Source: Vishniacozyma victoriae (taxonomy: Eukaryota > Basidiomycota > Tremellomycetes > Tremellales > Bulleribasidiaceae). Taken from it: DNA of 64,000 bases. The position numbers and the translations under genes were made by a program. Below the pieces are notes generated by a model that was not told the origin of the DNA, did not search any database, and saw only the letters and a list, made by a program, of their open reading frames with translations. Numbering within the stretch: the first letter of the stretch is position 1; each line of letters starts with the position of its first letter. Shown piece after piece: positions 26,644 to 37,510 of this stretch. The stretch is taken from NCBI GenBank assembly GCA_017654735.1, contig JADPYG010000091.1:310001-374000 (forward strand), given 5' to 3'.

Positions 26644-28232
26644 CTATCGCTTCAAGTTCAATGCTAGCCTGTGACGGAGACGGGTGATGAGAGCTAGTAG
26701 GAGGAGGGTGTATGATTCGAATTGATCTTTCGAGACGAATAGGATACCTATTGATCAGCACAAATTGTTCGTCGTCACACAAACGGGAAATATGGAGGAT
26801 GCGATATAATGGCATGGATCGAGCGAGCGGGATGTATATATGAAACAGGCGAGGGAGGGGTGATACCAAGAGAAGAGAAAGGGACATACCCTGACATAAA
26901 ACTGCTTTAACAATCTGAGCCCCTAGACCCTTATACCAACCACCCAACCCCTTCTCCCTGTAGACCCTAGTAAGTAACTCTATAGCCCCACCATCTTCTT
27001 TGATCTTCGACATTCCTGAAGATTCGATTTTAGATTGTGATTTCTCGAGGTCCAATTCGGGGTTGTGGGTTACGACAGGAGCTGATGGTTCTGCTGGGTG
27101 TGAGGCGATTTCGGCGTATGTCTCTTCGTGTTCCTCCTTTTCTGTTGTTATGGGTAGACCTAGAGTTGGAGGTCGGGGTTTTGAAGATTTGGATTTGGAG
27201 GATTTGGCTTGTAGTCGGACTTTTGCCTGTTGTATTAGTTTTATCCAAATTTTGGGTGCTGGTGTAGAGATAGGAGGACGTATATGATATCTCTCCAAAC
27301 CGCAGATACTCCTTTTCCTTCTGATGGCCCTGATGATTCACGACCTGACTCACGAATATATAAGGATAAGTCACCACCGTAGCGAGTGTCTTGGACCCAA
27401 CCCCAATCCAGAAAGATTCCCCAACACTCAATCGTCCCCCAATTCTACCCTCTCTAGCTAGGACAAGAGCCTTAACCCTCTCGAAGACCCCATAGGTAAT
27501 AGCAGGATTAACAGTAAGTACAAGCCCAGGTTTCAAACCAGTCCATAATCCCGTCCAACCATTTTCTTGTACGATCTCAGATCCTACTTCAATCAATGAT
27601 TTAGAATTGGTGTTGTCGGCGATTTGTTGTCGGAGGGCAATTACTGATACTGGGATAGTAAATATTTGAGCTAGGGCGCCTGCCAAAGCTCCAAGAGCGA
27701 GTTCTTGGGGGGTTGATAGTGCTGTCGAAAGGCGTTTGAGGAGGGCGGTACGAAGGGAGGAATGGAAGAAAAAGTATGCGAATTCTGTAGGTCAATCATC
27801 CGTTCTCCCAGAGCCCCTCTCTCAGATTCTAGAGTCATAAATTCTGTCTGGTGGCAGAACAGAAAGAAACAGAGGAAGGAGAACATACGTTGTGAAAAGG
27901 TGTTTATCATATTTGCTGAAAATCCTTTAAAAACACCAGCAAATCCTTCACTCTTAACAATCCTCAGTAACATCTGCAACATCTCCCATCTCTTCAATCT
28001 CCTCAGTAATTTAGCATGTACACTACCCCCTCTAACTTCCGAGACGGTATTGGCTGGCCGCTCATCGTTTGGTAAAGCTTGTAATCTTGTTTTTACCGTA
28101 TCAAGGGGATATACCGCCCTGTCCATTAGCTCAATTCTGGAGACCGAGAAGATGAGCTTACGCATTGGCGAAGATGGACCCGAATGCTCCTGATAGAGCT
28201 GATCCGAAGGGTGTTAGATCTTGGGATGCCAT
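26644..28232 (-). CDS. ANT1: Peroxisomal adenine nucleotide carrier (ANT1/PMP47-like)
   Basis: This is a mitochondrial carrier family protein with three repeats. The first begins MASQDLTPFGSALSGAFGS and carries the signature YPLDTVKTRLQ. The second has FTIPVSVIALRQQI, and the third YPYIFAKVRLQAK. The sequence NPAITYGVFERVK and the relaxed second signature are typical of the peroxisomal ATP/AMP exchangers rather than mitochondrial ADP/ATP carriers. Two hydrophilic inserts are unusually long: NDERPANTVSEVRG in repeat 1, and a Glu/Ser/Pro-rich loop of about 80 residues in repeat 3. The last exon gives ILFVSKDQFESYTLL and ends NLKR. The role is to supply ATP to the peroxisome lumen for fatty-acid activation (family knowledge). 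Confidence 0.85.
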
Positions 28233-28774
28233 TGTTGCGTATGGTTGAATGAGAAGGGAGTGAAATTGCATCACTTGGGTCTGTGCGTTGTTCGGGTATT
28301 TAGGTTAACCGGCGGTGTATGATGTAGCTGATGATGATGGGATAATAGGATTCTACTTCATGCATCACAATGAATCTTGCGACGCTTGAACATGTACAAA
28401 GTACGCCGGAGACTGGGAGAAGGCCGGCTGAGAATGAAGCTCATCGGACTGCATAGGTCAATGGGCGTCAATCCCTACTAAGCTCGCTGCGACGTTGAAT
28501 AAGGGCTTTTCACATACATTGAATCCGCCATTTCTCTTGTATGGTATAACGCTCCGTATCCATATGCTCCTGGAAGCTATCAGCTCGAGCCGTCTCCTGC
28601 ATCCCGCTAGGTTGTGTCTTTTTCCAAATCATGCTTGCGGGTCCCGAGAGCTGAAATTACTAACATCTACAGGAGTGTAGAATTAAGTGAGAGGCCCACT
28701 TACGTTTCCACGTGTCAAGCGAATCTACTATTCCCAAAAATCAGTCTCGATCACTGTACTATTACATATATACA
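28233..28774. other. Divergent intergenic region between the carrier and the mitochondrial-type gene
   Basis: These 540 bp presumably hold both promoters. No coding exon or repeat is convincing. Small open frames on the plus strand run straight into the downstream start and carry no homology I recognise. Confidence 0.35.
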
Positions 28775-29669
28775 ATGTCTAGTATCATACGCCCATTAGT
28801 ATCAGCAGCAGGCAAAAGATGCGTCTGTACCCCTTTACCTGCCCGATCTGTAGCTAGATCGTTCCATGCTACCCCTTCTAGTAAGTCCCTTCGGTAAACA
28901 AAGCTGATAACAGCTCTCAAGAAACGTAAATCAGTAGTCGAAGAGGAGGAATTCGATGAAATCGAGACAGAAGAAGACGACCTATTCGCATCATCATCCG
29001 CACCAGTTATTCGAGATGCTTCTGCCCATCTGCAACCCCTCCTATCAACTATATCGACAATCATGGCACTACCAACCGACGAGAGGGTATCTGCGTTCTC
29101 TCAAGTGAGGGTTGGCGTTTTGAGGAGGATTATCCAATTGTATCCCGGAGAAGAGATTGATGGATTAAAAGGAGTGTTAAGGAGCTGGCGAGCACTTGGC
29201 GGTAGGGTTACAAGGAAGACATCCGAAGAGTTGGTAGGGAGGTTATGTCATTTAAACAAAGTAGATCTCGCCGTTGAATTGATCAACGACAGAACTCAAT
29301 GTACGTCCACTTCCATACCTACATACAAATTTTCGTATAGACTAATGATTAGACGGTCTACCTCCACTCCCAAGCCACACCCAGTCCCTCCTCCATCATC
29401 ACCTCCTACAATCCCCAACACCCACTTCAATCGCCTTATCACCAGGAATACCGGTATCAAAAACCCTAGCGACTCTACGTCTGGCGTTGATGCAGAAAAC
29501 GAAACAAGAACCCCTTTCGCCTAAGGAATTGACGAAGTTCTTGGGAGAGGTTAGGAAGGTCAAGATTGAAGCTAAAGAGGGGGAGAAATGGAGGATTGGG
29601 GGGAAGGGGATGTTGGAGGGTGCAGGGGGCATTTGGGCGGATGCTGCTAAGCGTCTAGAGGCTGTTTAA
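28775..29669 (+). CDS. Probable mitochondrial protein of unknown function
   Basis: The start MSSIIRPLVSAAGKRC continues through LPARSVARSFHATPS, a textbook basic, Ser-rich mitochondrial presequence with an RSFHAT-type cleavage context. Introns at 28881-28913 and near 29300-29352 join TLKKRKSVVEEEEFDEIE and YGLPPLPSHTQSLLHHHL in frame. The mature part is helical and acidic, then basic, with VGVLRRIIQLYPGEEIDGLK and EELVGRLCHLNKVDLAVELI. The second resembles a helical-repeat (PPR-like) pair, but I cannot name a family. A mitoribosomal or mRNA-handling role would fit; this is inference. Confidence 0.65.
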
Positions 29670-29838
29670 GGGTATGCAGACATATAGCATGGCACAATTT
29701 CTGCGCGGACAGGTCCAACAGTGCCACCTTCGGAGCTAGGGCTGGCACCGCCACACTCGACAAGTGTTGACATCCTTTGATCTGTAGGGGGAGTGAAAGG
29801 CGGGGAACCTTTTACATATCTACATCCGCCCTAGCCCA

Positions 29839-29844
29839 TATATA
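29839..29844 (+). promoter_or_regulatory. TATA box of the hypothetical gene at 29903
   Basis: TATATA lies 64 bp before the chosen ATG. The same spacing (54-65 bp) is seen at three other genes in the right half of this window. Confidence 0.5.
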
Positions 29845-29902
29845 GGCCAGGCATATCGGGCTTCCTCTGTCTCTCTAGTACTTCTTCAACGCTTATCACA
29901 CT

Positions 29903-30619
29903 ATGCCTTACAATGATGCTGATCGTACCTTTATTGAGACCGCTGCGTCGACTTATCGCCCTGAGGATCCGGTCGCCAAGCAAGATGTCAGGGACTTTTT
30001 CCTCGGCCACCCCGGAACGTAAGGTAATACGTCCTGCGTGTCTGCTGACGCGACAGGAGAGCTGACTTGGTCCGAAGAAGAGAGTACATGCACTGGCTTG
30101 AGAGCTACGATGGCGCTGAGTCCGTGAGCGCCTCATGCGCTGCCTTGGGATATCCGAGAGAAAGAGCGACCGAGTTGAGGACAATAGGTATGTGCTGAAA
30201 AACCTGTTGTGGGACGCTGTCGTACTAAACGACTTTCCACAGCTGCGAGCCATTGGTCTAACATGTATCCCGGTCCCGGACTCATCGAGCCGGAAGCTAG
30301 GGAAGATCACAACACCGATGCCGTGGGCACACAGACCCATGCTGCCAGACCAGGTCAGCCTACCAATCGATCCAGTCGCCTGTCTGTTTTGAACATCATT
30401 GATGATTTCGAAGGAAGTTTTCGGCCCGGCAACGAATTCAATCTACCTCCAGCGGGTAGCGTACGCTCACATCCTCCGGATCCTGCTGGTGGTTCATTCA
30501 CCTCTCACAGAGATTCGTACGACATATTTCCCGATGATGAGGGCAAGGTATCTCCAAAGTATAGCTGTCAAGGGGATGCATGGGAGCACATGAAGCCCTG
30601 GACCGGGGACCCAACGTGA
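29903..30619 (+). CDS. Hypothetical protein, three exons
   Basis: The start MPYNDADRTFIETAASTYRP is followed by DVRDFFLGHPGT, which splices to RADLVRRREYMHWLESYDG and, over an intron at about 30188-30241, to AASHWSNMYPGPGLIEPE. All three frames close in phase. The C-terminal 100 residues are polar and Pro/Gly/Asp-rich (SVLNIIDDFEGSF, WEHMKPWTGDPT). No domain is recognised. The TATA box upstream and the consistent splice phases favour a real gene. It marks the start of the accessory half of the window. Confidence 0.5.
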
Positions 30620-30929
30620 GATGATACTCTTGACGACCCTACAAGATGAGAGTCTCAATAGTTGCGGAGGCAATGGATCGAAGATTCCTAGTGAGGCAGA
30701 TGGTTAGGCCGTGTTTATCGCTTATGTAAGTATGTAAGAAATTCCGAGTCAATATGATCGAGATGAAATTTGTGCATAGAGCACAGGCTGTGGGCAGGTT
30801 GCCTCGTACCACTGTGTGGTATTGCACTCGTCAATCTGGGTATTTGGGTCCATGATCTCATAGATCGATCATAGACGTCTGCTCGAGTAGATCTGACTCA
30901 AAGCGTGGGAGGCCACAATTATACTCGGG

Positions 30930-31622
30930 ATGTCTATGGCAAGCCGAGCGGCTGGTTTCGTGGTCGATTGTCCTTTAGGGGAGAATAGGCATACGGATTG
31001 TTTCAAATTCTGGTGTTGGTCCCTTCTCATCAAATCTACCGATCTGAAAGACTCAGTCACCCAGCAGCACGAGATTAGAGAGTTGCCAACAGTGCTCACA
31101 AGTCTGGAGGATGAACAAACGTGTGTGGTCTTGCCCTTCCAGACCTTTGTCTCCGAGAAGTCAAACTCGTCATACGTCCCTTGATGACAGGGGCGAGATA
31201 TGAATGGGACTCAGCTTTCGTATCCGCTGCGCTTGATTTTTTCTACCGGTTGGAGCCGTCTAGTATCGCTGACATTCGACCTCCGACCATTGCGGAAGTG
31301 AACCCTTTTCCGCTTATCGCTTACCAAGTCTGAGTACGGCCGTTGATACCGATGGGGAGGCCTCACTTCCTTTCATAGAGGCGGCGGTCGAACACTGTGG
31401 CTCCACTGCTGCGAGAAAGCCTACCAGTCCCTGTAGCATTGCAGAGGGATCCATTGTTGACGCCGTTGCTTACAGAGTCCAGGCCATTTGGCGAATGAGG
31501 TGCAATGGCAATCGTATGACGTCTTACCCGACTTCCTATGATAGTGTAGGTCGGCAGTCGAATAACGTAGCTCCGCTGCTGCAAGAGAGGCTTCCTGCTG
31601 AGTGCGATATAAGAACGTCCTG
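30930..31622 (+). CDS. Doubtful hypothetical protein
   Basis: An ATG at 30930 opens MSMASRAAGFVVDCPLGE. Splicing near 31122-31190 could give WARYEWDSAFVSAALDFFY, and a second splice at about 31329-31360 leads to a long frame (SLPFIEAAVEHCGSTAARK ... PAECDIRTS) ending with TGA at 31622. Donors are weak, so this may be a decayed gene. Two similar segments of about 40 bp, near 31381 and 31552, lie in the last frame. Confidence 0.25.
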
Positions 31623-31653
31623 ACTTCCACCCTTCACCTGATCAATCCACATA

Positions 31654-32299
31654 ATGTCCACACATCAGTCCGAAAAACGAAAAAAGTTCAATCAAGATTT
31701 CGCCTCGCGGTACCATCAGCCAAGCATCGCCTTGAGCTATTTGAACGAGAAAGTCTCGTAAGTGATATAAGATTTTCGCGTCTACGTGTCATTGCCCTCC
31801 CTAGTAGCATCACTGATACACTTGTAGCAACGCCGATCACTCGAAGGCACAGAGGTTCGACTCAAAAGTCTGGAGCATGATCGAGGCTCGGAAGAGCGCA
31901 TGCAAAGCGTCGGGGGTCACAGACAAACAAGCGGTCTCATGGCTCAGGGAAGGTGAGAAGTTTCTGGCCACCTCATCTTGAGATCAATCTGACATAGTTG
32001 TAGCCTCGACCAGTTTCTCAAACGTCCGGCCGTTCGTAAAGAGCTCCAAAACGGCGTTCGCTGTCAGCGACTCAGACAGTCCAAGCGAGGACTCGTCCGA
32101 TCAGTCATCCGATCAGGAGGATGATCTGAGAGCTGACCAACGAAAGGACTTGTCGGATAACGATGGCGCCGAAGACGCGGCAGAAGTTCCGTCTGTGGAG
32201 GGTTCGGATGAGGACGGCTGGCGACATGTGGACGTTGATGGTTTGCCCAAGACGCTTACCGACGATCCCTCGTCCACCGCCTGCTCGTCGCCGAGTTGA
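31654..32299 (+). CDS. Hypothetical protein with basic N-terminus and acidic Ser/Asp-rich C-terminus
   Basis: The start MSTHQSEKRKKFNQDFASRY runs into SIALSYLNEKVS. Two introns (about 31759-31828 and 31951-32003) join in phase to NADHSKAQRFDSKVWSMIEA and ASTSFSNVRPFVKSSKTAF. The last exon is a disordered acidic stretch (SDSDSPSEDSSDQSSDQEDD) closing DDPSSTACSSPS. The short lysine-rich start plus helical SKVWSMIEARKSACKASGV part might bind nucleic acid or protein, but nothing is recognised. Confidence 0.5.
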
Positions 32300-32973
32300 T
32301 GGTCGGGCGTATTGCTCATCATCTTGAAGCTGTACTACTGATCTAGTGTCTTTGTGCGTGGACGGGTGTGATGTATGACATGACGGAGGACTTCGTGCCT
32401 TTCAGAAGTTGACCAGTCCCGAAATCGATCAGTCCATATTTGGTCTTGGACAGCGGCCACTCATACTTTCCAGACTTACACAAGGGACACCAAACGTGTC
32501 CATTGGCGACCATTAAAGGGGTGTCACTTCGGTAATCATCCCGCGCATCTACTACGACCACCAGCTATGATATAGCGGCAGTTGAGGCACTCTTGGACTG
32601 TCGTAATATGTCATTGCCCTTACTTCATTCACTTACCTCATCTTCCGCCTTGTTCCACGTTGATGACCCATTAATCGGCGTCGCCCAACGCACCCACACT
32701 GATGCACACCTCATTGAATAATTAGGCTTATATCATTGATCATGCCAAGGACACCAACGGGACACTCCCAGGCTTCACATGATGCTGTTCCACATGTCAG
32801 CGCTCTACATAGTTTGTCCGCGGTAGCAGCAATATACCGCAATTGCGAAGCCCGAAACGGCTGGAAAGCCCAGAACAAAACTTACCAATCTGCTTCCGTT
32901 TCCGGAGACCCGTTGCAAATCCGGTTATCAATCATCTTGTGCGTAAATCTCGGTAACTCATGTACATTCGGTC
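32300..32973. other. Region upstream of the regulator; possible decayed zinc-cluster exons
   Basis: On the minus strand a 72-codon frame (32343-32561) with WCPLCKSGKYEWPL has no partners and is not called. On the plus strand near 32930-32980 two out-of-frame pieces, RCKSGYQSSCA and CVNLGNSCTFGHDYR, together look like the second half of a Zn2Cys6 cluster but are not joinable by splicing. Confidence 0.35.
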
Positions 32974-34966
32974 ATGACTACCGACTCAGCTGCCGGGCAG
33001 CCTTCGGAGCATGGTCGTTTCTTAGCTGCACCGGCAAGTCCTAGAGGCATTACCCATTTCAACCTGACGTATCTAGAACGGATCACTCCGGTTCGCAGGG
33101 TCAGCTTCTGGGATATGGTTCGCCGACATGGTACGCTTCAATGTGCCTTCGTTGCGCGGAGCCAATGCTGCCGAGATCGAGCAAGCGTTCGTGGATCGCA
33201 ACAACATCACCATCAGTAGAGACGCTCTTGGTGGATATCTCACCGAGTCAGTCCACGCGAACGACGGTATATACAGATCGCAGTGTCTCCGTCCGGAACA
33301 ACTCGGCAACAAGGTCGAAGCCAAGCGACTTTTCGATGAATACTTTTCCACCTGGCATCCATTACTCCCGTTTCTGGATGGGAAAGCCACATTTGTCTAT
33401 CTAAATCGGCTACTTAACGCAGAATTGGCAGATGCTGGGGATGCCGAAGCGCTCCTTATATCGGCCGTTATCTCATCCATCGTCGGGATTGGTGCGCTTG
33501 GACAAATAGACGTTGCAGCAAACGATCTGCCCGGCTTCAGCTCAGCCAGAGCAGCGACTTCCACGGCATACATGATAGTGGACGCCTGTGACGAGTCCCT
33601 TGTGAACGACATTGAGGGCATCCAGGCTCTGGTAGCGATTACTTTGTACCTATACGCAGCCAGGAAACACCGTCAAGCGTCTCATCTATGCGGAGTCATT
33701 GTCAGTGAGTGGCTGATGTCAGGTCTGTACTGATCGAAACAGAACTTGCATATGAATCCGGTTTACACCGCTGTCCCGGGCGATATCCCGTATTGTTCGC
33801 TTCTCAGGCGCAAAGCGACATGCGGAAACGGCTTTTATATTCAATCTATGTTTTGGACCGTTTACTCGCTCTCGAGCTCGGCTCGCCTACCATGCTGAGC
33901 GATACCGATATCGACGTCTGCCTGCCTGGAGCTACCGAGAAACATGGACCTGTACAAGTTGATGGGCCGATGATAGGGAATAAGCGGAAGCGTCAATCAG
34001 ATGCACAGCCTCTATTGGTCCGGTCCGGCTCATTCGGCTCGCCCTTTGCCGCAGGCTCTAGTGCACATGACCGCAGTAAAAGCGCATCCGACGAGGCAAT
34101 ACGCCTACGCCCAGCACAAGCGATGATCCGCATCAGCGCAATCTCTGGAAGACTTATGGACACATTCAACAAATCTAGAAAATATAGAGCAAATGGACGT
34201 AAGTGAAGCCAAAAGATTTTCAACTAATTCATAGCGGGACATCTTGAATCACTACGCGCTGACATTGACGAATGGTGGAATGAAATGGATTTCGATACTC
34301 ACGATGAGGTAGGCATGAGCAGCTCTCCTCAGATTCGCTGACCGTTTCCAGCACAAATGGCGTACAAGACACAGGATTCTCTTCACCGGCCTATATCACC
34401 AGCAACTCATGCACTTTCACCGACAATCGCTCTCCGTACGGCCGGATCAGGTACAACATCGCTACGCCTTGCAGTCGGTCGTCATATCCGCACGAAGGAT
34501 CTGCTTCACCCTCTCGTCTAATCTAGGCGAAAACAAACACAGGCTTTTCTGGCCAGGATTCGTCGACATGATCTTCTTTTCCAGCCTCGTTCTTGTATAT
34601 GCAGCCCAACAGCGACAAGAAGACGACTCCATATTCGAGTGAGTACACACTGCCAGACCATAGAGCAGAGCTGATATCGATAGTATTCGCGGTGACCTCC
34701 GACGGGCACTGCAGGTTGCGCATGTACTGCAAGATCGATGGGGACACTTGGCATCACTCTTGCGTGTTGTCCAGGCTCTGGTTGATAATTACGAGGACAA
34801 TGTTCCGCGAGCCGAGGTGAGAATGAAACATGGTCAATAGCTGAATTAGCAGTATCCAGCCGCCGATCCTGGCCTGCCATCGGACGGTGTCGCGTTGAAC
34901 GGCCCATACGATGCGATCCCGTTTGCGGATTTACTGGACCTCGATTTCCTGAAATTCTTCCATTAG
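32974..34966 (+). CDS. Fungal transcription-factor regulatory domain protein lacking an intact zinc cluster
   Basis: The C-terminal four fifths is a clean fungal_trans domain: FDEYFSTWHPLLPFLDG, a helical stretch IEGIQALVAITLYLY, then over an intron KLAYESGLHRCPGRYPV, MRKRLLYSIYVLDRLLALEL, ending LLDLDFLKFFH. Introns at about 33711-33748, 34199-34233, 34309-34351, 34639-34685 and 34818-34850 all preserve phase. The N-terminus is not resolved: MTTDSAAGQPSEHGRFLA at 32974 is the best start, but it runs in a different frame from FNVPSLRGANAAEIEQAF at 33134, and no splice joins them neatly. Either a short intron was missed or the 5' end has decayed. Confidence 0.6.
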
Positions 34967-35289
34967 CGAGTGGGAACACGATCGGGGAAACGTTTGCCCG
35001 ATTCCGCAATATCAACTTGCGCTGTACCCCACTGCACCGAACATCATCCGACGATTATCCCCGCTGGGTACTTCGTGAGAACTGTGTAGTTCAGAAGCTG
35101 CTGACGCTATCCTCCGATCACCATTTCGCTGCGATAATGTGTTCGTCATCACACGTAGGGAAGGAAGCACATGGCGGCTCCCGGGCCGATAGCCAACAGT
35201 AGCGATGTATTTATAGAATTCTCCGAAAAACCGCCGACTTGCGGAACGACTTCTAGAAGGCTTCTGACAGTTGCAACCATCAAGCCAGC

Positions 35290-36152
35290 ATGGCACTGAG
35301 AGCTTGCCGCAGATGTGCCCAGCAGAAGCGTCGGGTAGGTCAAGCGGCTTCTGCTCGCTGATATGTTAGTGCGACCACGGCGTGCCTTCTTGCCAATTAT
35401 GCAGACAGGCAGGGGAAATATGTGCCTATCCAAGCTCGACTCGCAAACAGTAGGTCCAGGTCGCGTCAGACGCTCATCACCAACAGTGGGCCAGCTGTGG
35501 GCATGTCACAAATGTATATGAGTCGGATACGCGAGCTTGAAAGTGCTCTCAATTTCCTACTGGGCGTACCAGAGGTAATGGCGAAAGTGGAGAGTCTAGC
35601 TCTGGTGCGGGGACCAGTGAGTGCATTTCCTGCAATTCATATGCTGAGGCTGCCAGGACTGCCCGCTTCCCCAACATGCAGGCAGAGAACCCGTTTTACG
35701 ACCCTCAACTCCGTCCATTTCGACCCTAGGTGATCTGATCAAGTACGCAGAGAGGAAATACGAGGACCGATCCCCGAGTCAAGGCCAAGCACTATGGGCG
35801 TCGGGATCTTCATCACCAGTCTGGCCTTCAAATACATTGGTAAGCCCACACGCAATCTTCAATCTGACCGCAGACTTACGATCGGTCTGGTGATGACCGA
35901 ACCGAGCCCGAAGGGATGCAGAACGTTGGCAACGAGATGACCCTTGAGACCTTCGCCTCGGTCGCAACCGGGCCTCGATTCGATATGCCCTTTCCTACCA
36001 CTCCAGTGTCGTTTAGTGCAATGTTGACCCGTGCTGGAGACCAGGCGGATCCGTCCCTCAACATCACACATGGAGTCGGGCACGCGGGATGGTCGGACGC
36101 CGGTGTTCAAAAGCCAGCTGAAAATGATAGTACCGAGGAGCTGTACTGGTAA
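35290..36152 (+). CDS. Short Zn2Cys6 DNA-binding protein without the usual regulatory domain
   Basis: Exon 1 reads MALRACRRCAQQKRR; an intron (GTAGGT...GTTAG) leads to CDHGVPSCQLCRQAGEICAY, giving all six cluster Cys. Next come a linker and a coiled-coil type helix MSRIRELESALNFLLG. Further splices give REPVLRPSTPSISTLGDLIK and TYDRSGDDRTEPEGMQ, and the frame ends DSTEELYW. The product is near 300 residues. It has the DNA-binding and dimerisation parts but no fungal_trans domain, whereas the gene immediately upstream has that domain and no intact cluster. Its target genes may be the adjacent divergent transporter pair; that is inference. Confidence 0.68.
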
Positions 36153-36200
36153 TGAGCGCTATCTTCACTGAACCATCGCATGCATTACACAAATAGAAAT

Positions 36201-37239
36201 CTAGTTGACGCCGCTAAAGAAGTCTCCGCCTGCTACTAAGAACGTCGTGACGCTCATCCCTAGAGCAATGCGAGGTGTGATCCCTCGATAAAACCCCCTT
36301 ATTCCGTCCTGCCGGAATATCCGAGTCGCCGTTTCCAGCATAGACAGCTTCTCTCCTTGACGCTTTACCGAGTCTTTGGCTGCAGACTGCATTTCGATTC
36401 TTAGGACCTAGCTGATCAGCTGCAAGCGGCTGGTAAGTACTTACCTCAAATGGCTGATTCCAACAACTGATCGCGCCACCAACGCAACTCGAGAAGATCT
36501 TCTGGGGTACGCTGAGCGGAGAATTCTCGCTTTGACCCAGAGTCCTGCGTATGACACTCTCGTTCAACCTGGTGATACCGATCCGACTCGCCCAGGTAGT
36601 CATCTGCCTCAGAGCAACAGCGTTGACACCCTTGTATAATCCTCCGAGTCCCTCTGCGGCTAGAATCCTCCGACATATTGTCAAAGTCGACACGTTTCTG
36701 GTCCCGGCGTCCTTGGCTCTTGTCATCTCGACTGTTTTCTATGTTTCAGCATTTGCTGTCGCGGTCGACCTACCATCGTCGTCGTCACTCCCATGACGGC
36801 GTATGCCTGTGTCAAGCCGCCGACCACTCCGCCTACTAGACCAGCTAAGGGGGCGTTGCTGGGGATCAATGACAATGCAGCCTTTTCCGCTTGCCGCGAG
36901 CTGACCAACAAGATGGCTCCTTTGGTTGATGCCTCGAATACAGCCTAAGTGTTAGCTGGTGGAGAAGCCCATCCGTATTGACTTACCCATGGAAATAAAC
37001 CTTGGTAATACCCTCGGATACCTCCTCGCTGATAAGTCTTCAGAATAGCTGCGCGCAAAGAGTCTACCCGATGGGCTGCCAGATGCGTCTTGAGCACTTC
37101 GAGAGGCTGACCTATGGTACAGACTGCGTAGAGTCAGAGTGATCCATATCGCGGGCTCACCTTGGAGAACCCCTAATATCGCTCCGGCACCGACACTATT
37201 GGCATTACTGGCGGAAGGCTTGGCGGTGAGAGAGGGCAT
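36201..37239 (-). CDS. YHM2: Mitochondrial citrate/2-oxoglutarate carrier (Yhm2-type)
   Basis: This is a mitochondrial carrier family protein starting MPSLTAKPSASNANSVGAG. Repeat 1 carries GQPLEVLKTHLAAHR. The middle reads VFEASTKGAILLVSSRQAE and GGLTQAYAVMGVTTTM, then KTVEMTRAKD after an intron, as in Yhm2. Repeat 3 has GLYKGVNAVALRQMTTWASR, SCWNQPFEV and, over an intron, LRIEMQSAAKDS, ending GITPRIALG and GDFFSGVN. Yhm2 exports citrate in exchange for 2-oxoglutarate and feeds cytosolic NADPH/acetyl-CoA (family knowledge). It is transcribed away from the MFS gene at 37511. It may be a cluster-specific extra copy rather than the housekeeping one; only a genome search could tell. Confidence 0.88.
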
Positions 37240-37369
37240 GGCAATACTATTTGAGTTCGAAGACCGACCATGGGTGCGCAAATATACATCGGCTGGTATG
37301 TAGGGAAACCTGATGTTCTACCAGAAGCTCATCCGCCGCACTCCGCAGAGCACAACAGGAAATATCGGC

Positions 37370-37421
37370 CCGGCGGACTCCGCGGGATCACTGTTGATTC
37401 CCGCAAGTTCCGGCGGACTCC
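37370..37421. promoter_or_regulatory. Repeat/dyad element in the divergent YHM2-transporter promoter
   Basis: The 12-mer CCGGCGGACTCC occurs at 37370-37381 and again at 37410-37421, exactly 40 bp apart. Between them, GCGGGATCA and TGATTCCCGC form an inverted repeat around a short loop (37382-37404). CGG triplets in repeated or inverted form are what Zn2Cys6 proteins bind (family knowledge), and two such regulator-type genes lie next door. Confidence 0.6.
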
Positions 37422-37456
37422 TACAGGCTCTTCGGCATGGTCGGATTCAAAGAACC

Positions 37457-37464
37457 TATAAATA
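37457..37464 (+). promoter_or_regulatory. TATA box of the MFS transporter gene at 37511
   Basis: TATAAATA lies 54 bp upstream of the ATG, close to the spacing of the other TATA boxes noted here. Confidence 0.55.
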
Positions 37465-37510
37465 CTCATGCCCCGTGGGTCTTCAAATTCCATTCTTCAC
37501 TTTCTCCAAG

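Noticed and set aside
32343..32561. Minus-strand 72-codon frame with WCPLCKSGKYEW
   Set aside because: It has a single Cys pair, no adjoining exons, and no splice partners; it was not strong enough to call.
36552..36796. Plus-strand frame over the YHM2 gene
   Set aside because: It is antisense to well-conserved carrier exons.
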